IMG/VR virus record: IMGVR_UViG_3300030118_000992
Coordinates: 1-25,176 of that record
Source of the DNA: a virus
Reading direction: 5' to 3' (one strand)
DNA: 25,176 bases
Below, piece by piece: positions 1 through 8,097 of the stretch. A model generated the notes under the pieces. That model saw nothing but the letters and a program-made list of their open reading frames with translations. It did not search any database and was not told the DNA's origin. Numbering within the stretch: the first letter of the stretch is position 1; every line of letters starts with the position of its first letter. Position numbers and translations under genes: made by a program.

Positions 1-1
1 C

Positions 2-2554
2 AAAGGTATCAAGGCTCTAGCTGATAAAGTAAAACAATACGAGATAAATCCTAATGTAATGTCAGCATTTGGTGCAGGAGTTATTAGTAAAAAACCATTT
101 AAAAAAACACGTAAAGCTTACAAACTATTTATACAAAGAGATGGTAAACTTTACCCACTATTTGTAAACGCAGCCGATGAAGTTCCGATGGGTGAATTTC
201 TAGAAGCAGACTTACCAAAGACTATGTTTACCGCACCTAATGGAAGAAACTATGTTCCTAGTAAAGGTGGGAAAAGAAGTAAGGGTGAAAAACGAAGAGG
301 AACTGGTGTTGAAGTTCCAATACCAGATGAAAAAACCAGACAACTTTTAATTAAAGAAGGTTTTATAACTGAAAAAAAAGGCAGGGGTGGTGTAGGTTTT
401 GGAAAAGTATTAGCGGTTGCAGCTAGACCAGGTTGGCACGCTAGTCAAGCTCCAGTTGCTACACACATTGGTGTTTTTAGAGATATGCCAGTTTCAAAAA
501 AAGAAGTAAATAAACTTCTTGAAGCAGGTATTACTCCAGAAGCAATTGTTAAATATGAAAATAAATTTTACGTTAAGAGAAGAGAAGATGATCTTGTTTT
601 TGCTGAAGTAGAAATGGCAGATGATGTAGACTATCAGAGCATGTTAAAGGCTGAAGGTAAAACAGACATAAACGATAGAGTGCCTAAAGGTGGAAGTTAT
701 AGGTATGAAGAAGGACAGGCAGACAGTGATAAGTGGGTTGTCGGTGGTGATATGCGTGTCAAAAGAACTTTATCTAGAGAAGAAACAAAAGCCATACAAA
801 AAGAATTAGGTGTAAAAGATTTACCGTATAGGGATGAAGTAGAATCCATACTAGGAAGAAAATTTAATAAAGGCGGTTTAGCAGGAGATATCATGTACAC
901 AGGCGATGAAGATTACAAGGTTACATCTAGCTATGGTGAAGATGAAATGCAGATGAATAAAGGTGGTGCAGTTGATGGTCAAATGCAAATGGCTTTTATG
1001 AATGAGGGTGGAATAGCAGATGATGGTATGGATGTAGATCCAGTATCAGGAAACGAAGTACCACCTGGCTCTCTTGCAGAGGAAGTACGAGATGATATTC
1101 CTGCACAACTCTCTGAGGGTGAGTATGTCGTTCCTGCTGATGTTGTCAGATACTACGGTGTCAAGTTCTTTGAGGATCTACGAGACAGAGCTAAGATGGG
1201 TCTAGCTGAGATGGAAGCTAATGGACGCATAGGTGGAGAACCTGTACCTGAAGGTGGTCCTGTAAATGATCAGGAACTATCTGAGCAGGAGATGGCTGCT
1301 ATCAGAGAAGTAATGAGTATGGCTGAAGGTGGCACTGTACAGAATCCTTACCTACAGCAACAACAAATGTATAGCCAACCTGCACCACAGGCTATAGGAA
1401 ACACCATTGGATATTCAGGTGGTGGTCAGGTTCAAGGTTATCAACCAGGAGGACCAGTTTCAACTCCTGTCTCTTCTCAACCTGAAGCTCCCTCTTATGC
1501 ACGAAATCCTTTTGATGCTAGTAAATTTGGTCTTGGATTTAGTTTTATGGGTGGTCAACAACAACAACCGCCAGTTGCAGATAATCCTAATGTCCCTGAA
1601 GTCCTGACTCTCTATGGTCCTAACGGAGAAATAAGAACATTTAATCTACCTCTCAGTGAAGCAGATGCTGCAGAAGTAGCTCGACTAAAAGAAATGGGAT
1701 ATTCAGAAACAAAGGCTGTAACAACTGCTCCTGTTACAGGAGGAGGTGATGGAGGTAGTTCAAGACCACCAGTAGAAACAGATCCTTATTCTTGGATGAA
1801 GGATTATGATTACAAAAATTTAGATACTCTAAAAAATCAAACTATTACTAATTTAACCAAAGATCCTGTTCCTGGGGCTAGAGGTCTACTACAAAATATT
1901 CAAACTGCTGCTGAGTCTGCAGGACACATTATTGTTCTTGCAAATAATGGAGCATCTAAAGAAGATGTAGACAGTATGGTTCAACAATACAAACAATTTA
2001 TTAAAGATGCTAAATTAAATCTTGTACCAAAAGGTCTTTTGAATGGTGATAAATTTGCAAAAGATATTGCTGCAAAAAATAGAGATATAGCTTTATTTGA
2101 AAATTCTACTGATCCTTTTGGAAATCCAATATTTAAAGATGACAACGACTTTAACAAGTTTATGGAAAAAGTCGGACCTAGAGGTATGGAGTTTGATCCT
2201 ACTGAGGAAAGAACGGTAGCAGCTTTAGGTGAAGGAGATACACCTACAACTGTTACAGGTGTCTACAAAAGAAAAAAACCTGTATCTGAAACATTAAAAG
2301 CTTCACCTAGACCAGTAGCTAGACCTTCTGCTTTAGTTAAAACGAGGACAGACTCAACAGGTAAAAAAGCAGGAGATGTAGGTTATGAGTCTGCTTTGAG
2401 AAAAAGACAAGCAGATAAACGTAAGAAATATCAAAAAACGCAAAGAGAAAAAATGAAAGCGTTTAAAAAACGTGAACAAAAAACTGGTGTAGGTGGGCGT
2501 AACATTGGCGGTAGAGCCGAAGGTGGACTAATGAATAAAAAGGGCGACAAGTAA
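2..2554 (+). CDS. Large marine-phage virion-module protein, 5' partial
   Basis: The frame is already open at base 2 and continues without a stop into the ATG at 59. That ATG has no Shine-Dalgarno sequence, so the true start most likely lies left of the window. Numbered from that ATG, residues about 1-270 form a compact lysine-rich domain with the strings RPGWHASQAP and VFAEVEMADDVDYQ, resembling domains seen in large phage 'polyvalent' proteins. Residues about 325-380 carry DPVSGNEVPPGSL and LSEGEYVVPADVVRYYG, a block I recognise from many marine phage structural proteins. The rest is low-complexity (Gln/Pro/Gly), and the C-terminus is strongly basic. Short double-glycine motifs recur (NKGGL 270, NKGGA 300, NEGGI 315, EGGT 423, EGGL 821). 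Its place just upstream of the scaffold suggests a virion or head-neck role. No enzymatic activity can be assigned. Confidence 0.75.
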   Translation, partial: KGIKALADKVKQYEINPNVMSAFGAGVISKKPFKKTRKAYKLFIQRDGKLYPLFVNAADEVPMGEFLEADLPKTMFTAPNGRNYVPSKGGKRSKGEKRRGTGVEVPIPDEKTRQLLIKEGFITEKKGRGGVGFGKVLAVAARPGWHASQAPVATHIGVFRDMPVSKKEVNKLLEAGITPEAIVKYENKFYVKRREDDLVFAEVEMADDVDYQSMLKAEGKTDINDRVPKGGSYRYEEGQADSDKWVVGGDMRVKRTLSREETKAIQKELGVKDLPYRDEVESILGRKFNKGGLAGDIMYTGDEDYKVTSSYGEDEMQMNKGGAVDGQMQMAFMNEGGIADDGMDVDPVSGNEVPPGSLAEEVRDDIPAQLSEGEYVVPADVVRYYGVKFFEDLRDRAKMGLAEMEANGRIGGEPVPEGGPVNDQELSEQEMAAIREVMSMAEGGTVQNPYLQQQQMYSQPAPQAIGNTIGYSGGGQVQGYQPGGPVSTPVSSQPEAPSYARNPFDASKFGLGFSFMGGQQQQPPVADNPNVPEVLTLYGPNGEIRTFNLPLSEADAAEVARLKEMGYSETKAVTTAPVTGGGDGGSSRPPVETDPYSWMKDYDYKNLDTLKNQTITNLTKDPVPGARGLLQNIQTAAESAGHIIVLANNGASKEDVDSMVQQYKQFIKDAKLNLVPKGLLNGDKFAKDIAAKNRDIALFENSTDPFGNPIFKDDNDFNKFMEKVGPRGMEFDPTEERTVAALGEGDTPTTVTGVYKRKKPVSETLKASPRPVARPSALVKTRTDSTGKKAGDVGYESALRKRQADKRKKYQKTQREKMKAFKKREQKTGVGGRNIGGRAEGGLMNKKGDK

Positions 2555-2573
2555 ACAATAACTATAAGGCTAC

Positions 2574-2590
2574 CCAGGAATGGTTCCTGG
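2574..2590 (+). other. Intergenic stem-loop before scaffold gene
   Basis: A perfect 7-bp inverted repeat, CCAGGAA-TGG-TTCCTGG, lies in the 60-nt gap between the first gene and the scaffold gene. No T-run follows it, so it is not a typical intrinsic terminator. It could be an mRNA processing or stability element. The scaffold Shine-Dalgarno AAAGGAG follows at about 2600. Confidence 0.45.
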
Positions 2591-2614
2591 CCCCAACATA
2601 AAGGAGAACTTTAA

Positions 2615-3559
2615 ATGCCTGAATTAACTGAAATGGAGAAACCAAAGACTGCAGGTTTTGTAGATCGTGGATATAACCACTCTAGAAAACAAAAGCGTAT
2701 GGAAGAAGAAGAGGCAGAGATTGCCCGACTAGAAGCAGAGGCTCGTGGTGAAGAAGTTACTGAGAGTGAATCCAGTGGCGAAGATACTGAGAACACCGAA
2801 GTACAAGCAACAGACGATTCCAAACAAGAAGAAACCAAAGAGGAAACCGAAGCACAGGAAGACGATAGTAGCCTGAGTGCTGAAGAAAAATCTTTTAAGA
2901 AACGTTACGGTGACTTGCGTAGACATATGCAAGACAAAGAGAAAGAGTGGAATGAAAAACTTGAAGCTCTAGAAACCAGAAGTAAACGTGAAGGTATTAT
3001 TCCCCCTAAGTCTGATGAAGACATAGAGAAGTGGGCAGAACAGTATCCAGACGTTGCAGGTATTGTTGAAACCATAGCAGCTAAAAAAGCTAAAGAGATG
3101 TTCAGTAAAGCTGAATCACGTCTACAGGAATTAGATGAAGCTCACTCTGAAGCTCAAAGATTAAAATCAGAAAATATGATTCGTAAGTCTCATGAAGACT
3201 TTGACGAGTTAAGAGAATCAGATCAGTTTCACGACTGGGCAGACAGCCAACCTAAATGGGTTAAAGATGCACTCTATGAAAACATGGATGATCCTGCCTC
3301 AGTTGTTCGTGTAATAGATCTATATAAGATTGATAACGGTATGACCGTTGCAGCTAAAAAACAATCTAAGAAAGCTGCAGCATCTACTGTTGCAAAAGGA
3401 ACTCGTGCTTCTATTGATGCAGAAGGCGCACAAGGCACTATCAAAGAGTCTGATGTAGCCAAGATGTCTGATAAGGAGTTTGAGGAAATGCAGGACAAAA
3501 TAAACGAAGCGATGCGTAAAGGCAAGTTTGTTTACGATGTTTCGGGTTCTGCAAGATAA
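2615..3559 (+). CDS. Putative capsid scaffolding protein
   Basis: This 314-residue, highly charged, predominantly helical protein lies directly upstream of the major capsid gene, where tailed phages usually encode the scaffold. Residues about 30-100 are very acidic and Ser/Thr-rich. Residues about 100-200 look coiled-coil forming (KSFKKRYGDLRRHMQDKEKEW and following). The C-terminus has the pattern MSDKEFEEMQDKINEAMRKG followed by FVYDVSG, a conserved-looking tail with a basic patch of the kind scaffolds use to bind capsid protein. There are no cysteines and no enzymatic motif. The start has an excellent AAAGGAG Shine-Dalgarno. The role is inferred from position and composition, since scaffold proteins diverge quickly. 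The main alternative is another internal head protein. Confidence 0.75.
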   Translation: MPELTEMEKPKTAGFVDRGYNHSRKQKRMEEEEAEIARLEAEARGEEVTESESSGEDTENTEVQATDDSKQEETKEETEAQEDDSSLSAEEKSFKKRYGDLRRHMQDKEKEWNEKLEALETRSKREGIIPPKSDEDIEKWAEQYPDVAGIVETIAAKKAKEMFSKAESRLQELDEAHSEAQRLKSENMIRKSHEDFDELRESDQFHDWADSQPKWVKDALYENMDDPASVVRVIDLYKIDNGMTVAAKKQSKKAAASTVAKGTRASIDAEGAQGTIKESDVAKMSDKEFEEMQDKINEAMRKGKFVYDVSGSAR

Positions 3560-3563
3560 TTAG

Positions 3564-3591
3564 TTGACATATTTAAAGTCATCTATATAAC
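3564..3591 (+). promoter_or_regulatory. Sigma70-like promoter for capsid gene
   Basis: A consensus -35 TTGACA (3564-3569) is followed by a 16-nt spacer and TATAAC (3586-3591) as -10. It starts four bases after the scaffold stop codon and points toward the capsid gene. The perfect -35 in a non-coding gap makes this the best promoter candidate in the window. An extra capsid promoter would fit the high copy number of that protein. Not experimentally shown. Confidence 0.6.
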
Positions 3592-3786
3592 TACCAGTAT
3601 CTGACTTGAAGCCTCCGAAAGGACTACCTTCAAAGATACTTTTCATAAAAAGTCTAAACTACAAAGAACTACCTGGACAAGTATAGGCCCAGTGGTATTT
3701 GGTAGCGCAACCTAATGCTAACTGCACCCTAGAAAACGTACAGCCTCTTTCAGATGTTTAAGCTTTCTTCATAAGCCAAATATCAT
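3592..3786 (+). other. Long untranslated leader upstream of capsid gene
   Basis: About 195 nt without a credible ORF separate the promoter from the capsid ribosome binding site, in a genome whose other plus-strand gaps are 60 nt or less. It contains a small hairpin (ACTTTT 3638-3643 with AAAAGT 3648-3653) and a possible longer-range pairing (CTACC near 3669 with GGTAG near 3701). No known riboswitch or ncRNA family is recognised. It may be a structured 5' UTR that stabilises capsid mRNA or tunes its translation. Confidence 0.45.
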
Positions 3787-3791
3787 GGAGG
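3787..3791 (+). promoter_or_regulatory. Capsid ribosome binding site
   Basis: GGAGG at 3787-3791 lies 8 nt before the ATG at 3800. An in-frame ATG at 3785 overlaps this Shine-Dalgarno and has none of its own, so this site decides the capsid start in favour of 3800. Confidence 0.85.
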
Positions 3792-3799
3792 ATTTAACA

Positions 3800-4873
3800 A
3801 TGGCTTTTACAACCGCATCGGGTTACGGTAATTTACCTAACGGTAATTTTAGTTCCGTAATCTACTCCAAGAAAGTACAGCTTGCTTTCCGCAAAAGTAC
3901 TGTCGTAGGAGACATAACTAACTCTGATTATTTTGGGGAAATTTCTGCCCAAGGTGATACAGTGAAAATTATCAAGGAGCCAGAAATTTCTGTGAGCGCC
4001 TATGCTAGGGGCACAACAGTTACAGCACAAGACCTTGATGACGAAGACTTCTCTCTAGTTGTCGATAAAGCAAACTACTACGCTTTTAAGATTGACGATA
4101 TAGAAGAGGCGCATAGCCATGCGAATTTTATGCAGCTTGCAACTGATCGTGCTGCATATCGTTTGGCTGATCAGCATGACCAAGAAGTTCTTGGTTACTT
4201 ATCTGGTTTTAAACAGTCTGCTCTACACACTGATGCTGACACAGTTAATGACCAAGTAAACGGAACTAAAGCTGTAACAACAGCAGGTTCTGACGAATTG
4301 TTGACATCAATGAAACTTCGTAAGGACTCATTTGGCAACATTACAACAAGCTCTGCAGGAGATCACTCAATTCCTGTAGCAGCACGTCTACCAGGTGCAA
4401 CAGCACTGCCAACAGCAACCGTTTCTCCTGCGATGATTATATCACGTATGAAACGTTTGTTGGATCAACAACAAGTTGACTCACAAGGTAGATGGCTCGT
4501 AGTTGACCCTGTGTTCATGGAAATCTTAGCAGACGAGGACTCAAGGTTCTTAAATGCTGATTATGGTGAATCAGGTGCTCTACGTAACGGTCTAGTCTTA
4601 AACAACATGCATGGTTTCAGAATGTATGTATCTTCTAACCTTCCTGCAGTAGGGACAGGTTCAGGTACTACAGGCGATGCAAACCAAAATGCCAACTATG
4701 GTGTGATTGTTGCAGGACATGATTCTGCTGTAGCAACTGCAGAGCAGATCAGTAAGACTGAAACATATCGTGACCCTGACAGCTTTGCTGACATTGTTCG
4801 TGGTATGCATCTATACGGCAGGAAGATTCTTCGTCCAGAAGCAATCGTAACTGCTAAATACAACGCAGCGTAA
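3800..4873 (+). CDS. Major capsid protein, HK97-fold type
   Basis: This 357-residue protein should form the icosahedral shell. The start is set at ATG 3800 (MAFTTASGYGNLPNG) because of the GGAGG 8 nt upstream. A longer reading from 3785 would add five residues encoded by the Shine-Dalgarno itself. Typical features include an N-terminal arm, an early beta-rich stretch (GDTVKIIKEPEISVSAYARG), a conserved helix-containing region (DKANYYAFKIDDIEEAHSH, followed by a DRAAYRLADQHD spine-helix-like segment), and the ending DIVRGMHLYGRKILRPEAIV. I recognise this as a family common in uncultured marine phages. The HK97 fold is inferred from family resemblance and from location after the scaffold. It probably has its own promoter and leader and is probably the most highly expressed gene here. 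Confidence 0.9.
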   Translation: MAFTTASGYGNLPNGNFSSVIYSKKVQLAFRKSTVVGDITNSDYFGEISAQGDTVKIIKEPEISVSAYARGTTVTAQDLDDEDFSLVVDKANYYAFKIDDIEEAHSHANFMQLATDRAAYRLADQHDQEVLGYLSGFKQSALHTDADTVNDQVNGTKAVTTAGSDELLTSMKLRKDSFGNITTSSAGDHSIPVAARLPGATALPTATVSPAMIISRMKRLLDQQQVDSQGRWLVVDPVFMEILADEDSRFLNADYGESGALRNGLVLNNMHGFRMYVSSNLPAVGTGSGTTGDANQNANYGVIVAGHDSAVATAEQISKTETYRDPDSFADIVRGMHLYGRKILRPEAIVTAKYNAA

Positions 4874-4889
4874 GAAGGGAGATTGAACA

Positions 4890-5426
4890 ATGGCTACTAT
4901 TACAATGAGCACGAACTCAGCCTCTACTTCCAACAATGGCGGTACTGGCAACAAGCAGCTTCGTGGCAGCTTAGTTACTTTACAAAATGATATAGATCTT
5001 GCAGATGCTATATTACAAAACGGCGGTACTGCACTAGCAGCCAATGATATCATTGAGGCTATTGCTGTTCCTGCCAACACTTTGATCCTACACGCAGGTT
5101 TTGAAGTTGTAACTGCAATGGCAGGTACTACTACAGACTCTTCGATCCACGTAGGTATCACAGGAACAGACGTAGACATTTTTGCTACGGCATTTGACCT
5201 AGACGGTGCATCAGTAGGAGATCACACTCCTGCTATTACATCTTCAGGTGTATGTTCCAACTTACCAGTGTTTACTGCATCAGCAGACACTATTGACGTA
5301 GAGATTCATGCGTCAGGTGGAACTATCACTGGTGGTATTATACGTGTGTATGCTGTCTGTGTAATGATGGATGACATAACACAGTCCACATCTGCTAATG
5401 AAGTAGATCGTGATCTGCTAGGATAA
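4890..5426 (+). CDS. Putative capsid decoration or minor virion protein
   Basis: This 178-residue protein is beta-rich and dominated by Ala, Thr, Gly and small residues, with few charges. It follows the capsid gene after 16 nt, with AAGGGAG at 4875-4881 as ribosome binding site. It is probably co-transcribed with capsid and separated from the tail genes by a terminator-like hairpin. Position, size and composition suit a capsid cement or decoration protein. There is an internal pattern of beta-strands (IIEAIAVPANTLILHAGFEV and later TIDVEIHASGGTITGGIIRV) that could form a jelly-roll or beta-sandwich. No family is recognised with certainty. A head-completion or spike protein is the alternative. 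Confidence 0.65.
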   Translation: MATITMSTNSASTSNNGGTGNKQLRGSLVTLQNDIDLADAILQNGGTALAANDIIEAIAVPANTLILHAGFEVVTAMAGTTTDSSIHVGITGTDVDIFATAFDLDGASVGDHTPAITSSGVCSNLPVFTASADTIDVEIHASGGTITGGIIRVYAVCVMMDDITQSTSANEVDRDLLG

Positions 5427-5431
5427 CTACT

Positions 5432-5481
5432 TTAAGGGGCAGGGCAACTTGCCCCTTTAACCTTATCTAAGGGATTTTTTT
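5432..5481 (+). terminator. Hairpin terminator after capsid-decoration pair
   Basis: An inverted repeat, AAGGGGCA (5434-5441) with TGCCCCTT (5450-5457), has an 8-nt loop and is extendable by two A-T pairs across a bulged T. A second small hairpin (CCTT 5461-5464 with AAGG 5469-5472) is followed by seven Ts up to the ATG at 5482. Together they look like an intrinsic, probably partial, terminator that would lower transcription from the capsid pair into the tail genes. The last arm also contains the AAGGGA Shine-Dalgarno of the next gene. Confidence 0.65.
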
Positions 5482-6210
5482 ATGGCAACTTATATAACAC
5501 TGGTTAATCAACTTCTAAGACGTTTAAATGAAGTTACACTAGATACTGCAGGTGAAGGGTTTACTACAGTACGTAATGTGCAAGCACTTGCCAAAGATGC
5601 TATTAATAACTCCATTAGAAATATAATACAAACAGGACAAGAGTTTCCTTTTCTTAAAACAACACAGACACAAACATTAGCAGCAGGAACAAGACAATAC
5701 GATTTTCCGACTGATTATTCTAGTGCTGACTGGGAAACTTTTTACATTAAAAAATTAACATCTGTTGATAACACTCCAATGCATTTACCATCTATAGCTT
5801 ATGATGAATATATTCAAAGATATAGACATTTTGATGATACAGGGGATCAAACAGGTATATCTGCACCTACACTTATTTATCAAACTAACGAAGAAAAGTT
5901 TGGAGCTACTCCCATTCCTGATAACACATATCAAATAGAATATGTGTATTACTTTTTTCCTGCAGATCTAGATGCTTTTAATGATATCTCTTCTATACCA
6001 GATAGGTTTAATCACGTAGTTATAGATGGTGCTATGATGTACATGATGAGATTTAGATCTAATGAACAGAGTGCTGCAATGCATCAACAAAATTTTGAAG
6101 ATGGTATAAAAATGATGCGAAGAGTTCTTATAGATGAACAGTTAAGAGTAAGATCCACTGTGGTTGATAGAATTAACTCTTCTAATCAGGTGTTGGGTAG
6201 AGTACTGTAA
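5482..6210 (+). CDS. Head-to-tail adaptor / tail tubular A-like protein
   Basis: This 242-residue protein starts with a helix (YITLVNQLLRRLNEV), then a helical segment (ALAKDAINNSIRNIIQ), then a beta-rich middle with aromatic residues (TRQYDFPTDYSSADWETFYI). It ends with a helical region (HVVIDGAMMYMMRFRSN) and a basic tail. This order matches podovirus adaptor or gatekeeper proteins of the T7 gp11 / P22 gp4 kind, which sit under the portal ring. The next gene looks like the nozzle protein, the usual partner, and overlaps it by one base (TAATG), suggesting translational coupling. The assignment rests on pattern and gene order. Confidence 0.72.
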   Translation: MATYITLVNQLLRRLNEVTLDTAGEGFTTVRNVQALAKDAINNSIRNIIQTGQEFPFLKTTQTQTLAAGTRQYDFPTDYSSADWETFYIKKLTSVDNTPMHLPSIAYDEYIQRYRHFDDTGDQTGISAPTLIYQTNEEKFGATPIPDNTYQIEYVYYFFPADLDAFNDISSIPDRFNHVVIDGAMMYMMRFRSNEQSAAMHQQNFEDGIKMMRRVLIDEQLRVRSTVVDRINSSNQVLGRVL

Positions 6211-8096
6211 TGGCTGATAATCTAGCCTCGTTTAAAGTCTTCTGTCAAGGTGGGTTGAACACTAGTAGAGATGTGTTATCTCAAGGTGAAAATCAACCTG
6301 GGTCTGCTACTGCACTTATTAACTATGAACCTGCTGTTACTGGTGGTTATAGAAAAATAAGTGGATTTGCTAATAACTATGGTACAGTCACAGGAACAGG
6401 AAGTGTTTTAGGTGTTTGTGTAGCTAACGGTATTAACGATGGTATACTAGCTTGTCGTACACCCTCTAGTGGTAGTAACTACTTACACAAGTATATTAAT
6501 AGTTCTACATCATGGGGGGAAATAACCTGTGATGTTATTGCAAATGATAGAGATGGTGTGTGTGCATCTCAAACACCAAGCGGTTCAGGTAACTTAACAA
6601 TAAATGGTGCGTTAGCTTCTAGTGGTTCTGTAAACTTTACAACTGCTGCATCTGAACAACCTAGACAAGTTACATTTTTTGGAACAGGTGATGAGTCAGG
6701 TAAAACTTTTACAATTACAGGTACAGATTTTCTGGGTGCGGCACAAACAGAGGAAGTAACAGGTCCAAATAATACCACAGTAAGCAGCACAAAGTACTTT
6801 AATACAATTACACAAATAGCTGTAAGTGCAGGAACAGCAGCAGCTATTGAAGTAGGATCAGGAACAGGTTTATTTAGAACTAGTAATCCTACCATGTCAG
6901 GTGTAACCAAAGTAAGATTTACAAAGTATAATTTTGGAAGTCCAAAAGTAATTTTAACAGACGGTATAAATCCTGCAGCTATTTATGATGGTACAACGTA
7001 CAGACAAATACTTGATAGTATAGCTCCTACAGATCCTAAATTTTCTGCAATATTTAAAAACCATTTATTTTTAGCAGGTGATCCTGCAGAAGATACTAAT
7101 TTATATTTTAGCGCACCTCTAGCAGAAACAGATTTTAGTGCTGCTAACGGCTCTGGTGTAATAAATGTAGGTTTTCCTATAGTAGCAATAAAACCTTTTA
7201 GAGATGCTCTGTATATTTTTGGCAGTAACAACATTCGTAAACTCGTTGGAAATAACATAGCTAACTTTGTTTTAGAAACAGTTACTGATGACTTAGGATG
7301 CCTAGCTACAGATAGCGTTATAGAAATTGGTGGTGACTTACTATTCTTATCCCAAGATGGTCTACGTCCAGTTTCAGGTACAGATAAGATCGGTGACGTA
7401 AACCTAGAAACTGTGTCAAAAGATATTCAATCTATCTTTACAGATATTGTATTTGACATTGATCTTGATACACTCAATGCTGTAGTAATTAGACAAAAGA
7501 CACAGTTTAGATATTTCTTTGGTGCAGCAGATTCGCAGGGCGTTATAGGTGGGTTTAGACAAACACCTAATGGATTGCAGTTTGAATATAGTCAGATGCT
7601 AGGTATTACAGCTACCTGTGCAGATAGTGGCTACATAGGTCAGAATGAGTTTGTGTTACATGGAGATAGTTCAGGTAAAGTACATAGACAAGAACAAGGT
7701 AATAGCTTTTCAGGCACAGAAATATTTAGTTTATTTCAAACACCTTTTTTTCATATGCAAGACCCAGAGCAACGTAAAGTTTTTTATAGTGTAGCTACAT
7801 ATATGCGATCTGAAGGAGATAATGAACTTGTTATGTCTGCAGTCTATGATTATGATGATGTGGATGTATTATCTCCCTCTAACTTTACATTAACAACTAC
7901 AGGCGCTGCTGCGTATTATAATGAAGCTACGTACAATGCGACAGCAATATTTGATGGTAATCCATCCCCTGTACAAAGAACTAATATAGCAGGTTCAGGT
8001 AAATCAGCATCGTTTAGGTTTGTAACAAATGATACAAATGCATCACACAGTATCCAAGGTTTAGTGATTACATTTGGGGTAGGAGACAGGTTATAA
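6210..8096 (+). CDS. Tail nozzle / stabilisation protein (tail tubular B-like)
   Basis: This 628-residue beta-rich protein begins with a pattern seen in podovirus nozzle proteins: a short extended N-terminus mentioning all-subunit contacts (FKVFCQGGLNTSRDVL), then a YEPAVTGGYRKISGFANNYG segment. A long propeller-like region follows (for example FKNHLFLAGDPAED, ALYIFGSNNIRKLVG, DLLFLSQDGLRPVSG). An immunoglobulin-like insertion may lie around residues 115-235. It should form the hexameric tail nozzle, as T7 gp12 or P22 gp10 do. Its start overlaps the adaptor stop by one base. The tail fibre gene starts one base after its stop, so the three are probably translated together. Confidence 0.78.
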   Translation: MADNLASFKVFCQGGLNTSRDVLSQGENQPGSATALINYEPAVTGGYRKISGFANNYGTVTGTGSVLGVCVANGINDGILACRTPSSGSNYLHKYINSSTSWGEITCDVIANDRDGVCASQTPSGSGNLTINGALASSGSVNFTTAASEQPRQVTFFGTGDESGKTFTITGTDFLGAAQTEEVTGPNNTTVSSTKYFNTITQIAVSAGTAAAIEVGSGTGLFRTSNPTMSGVTKVRFTKYNFGSPKVILTDGINPAAIYDGTTYRQILDSIAPTDPKFSAIFKNHLFLAGDPAEDTNLYFSAPLAETDFSAANGSGVINVGFPIVAIKPFRDALYIFGSNNIRKLVGNNIANFVLETVTDDLGCLATDSVIEIGGDLLFLSQDGLRPVSGTDKIGDVNLETVSKDIQSIFTDIVFDIDLDTLNAVVIRQKTQFRYFFGAADSQGVIGGFRQTPNGLQFEYSQMLGITATCADSGYIGQNEFVLHGDSSGKVHRQEQGNSFSGTEIFSLFQTPFFHMQDPEQRKVFYSVATYMRSEGDNELVMSAVYDYDDVDVLSPSNFTLTTTGAAAYYNEATYNATAIFDGNPSPVQRTNIAGSGKSASFRFVTNDTNASHSIQGLVITFGVGDRL

Positions 8097-8097
8097 A

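Noticed and set aside
3672-3727. A tRNA D-arm-like string (CCCAGTGGTA...GGTAGCGCAACC) in the capsid leader
   Set aside because: No matching acceptor stem, anticodon stem or GTTCRA T-arm can be formed around it, so it is not a tRNA gene. I cannot tell whether it is a remnant.
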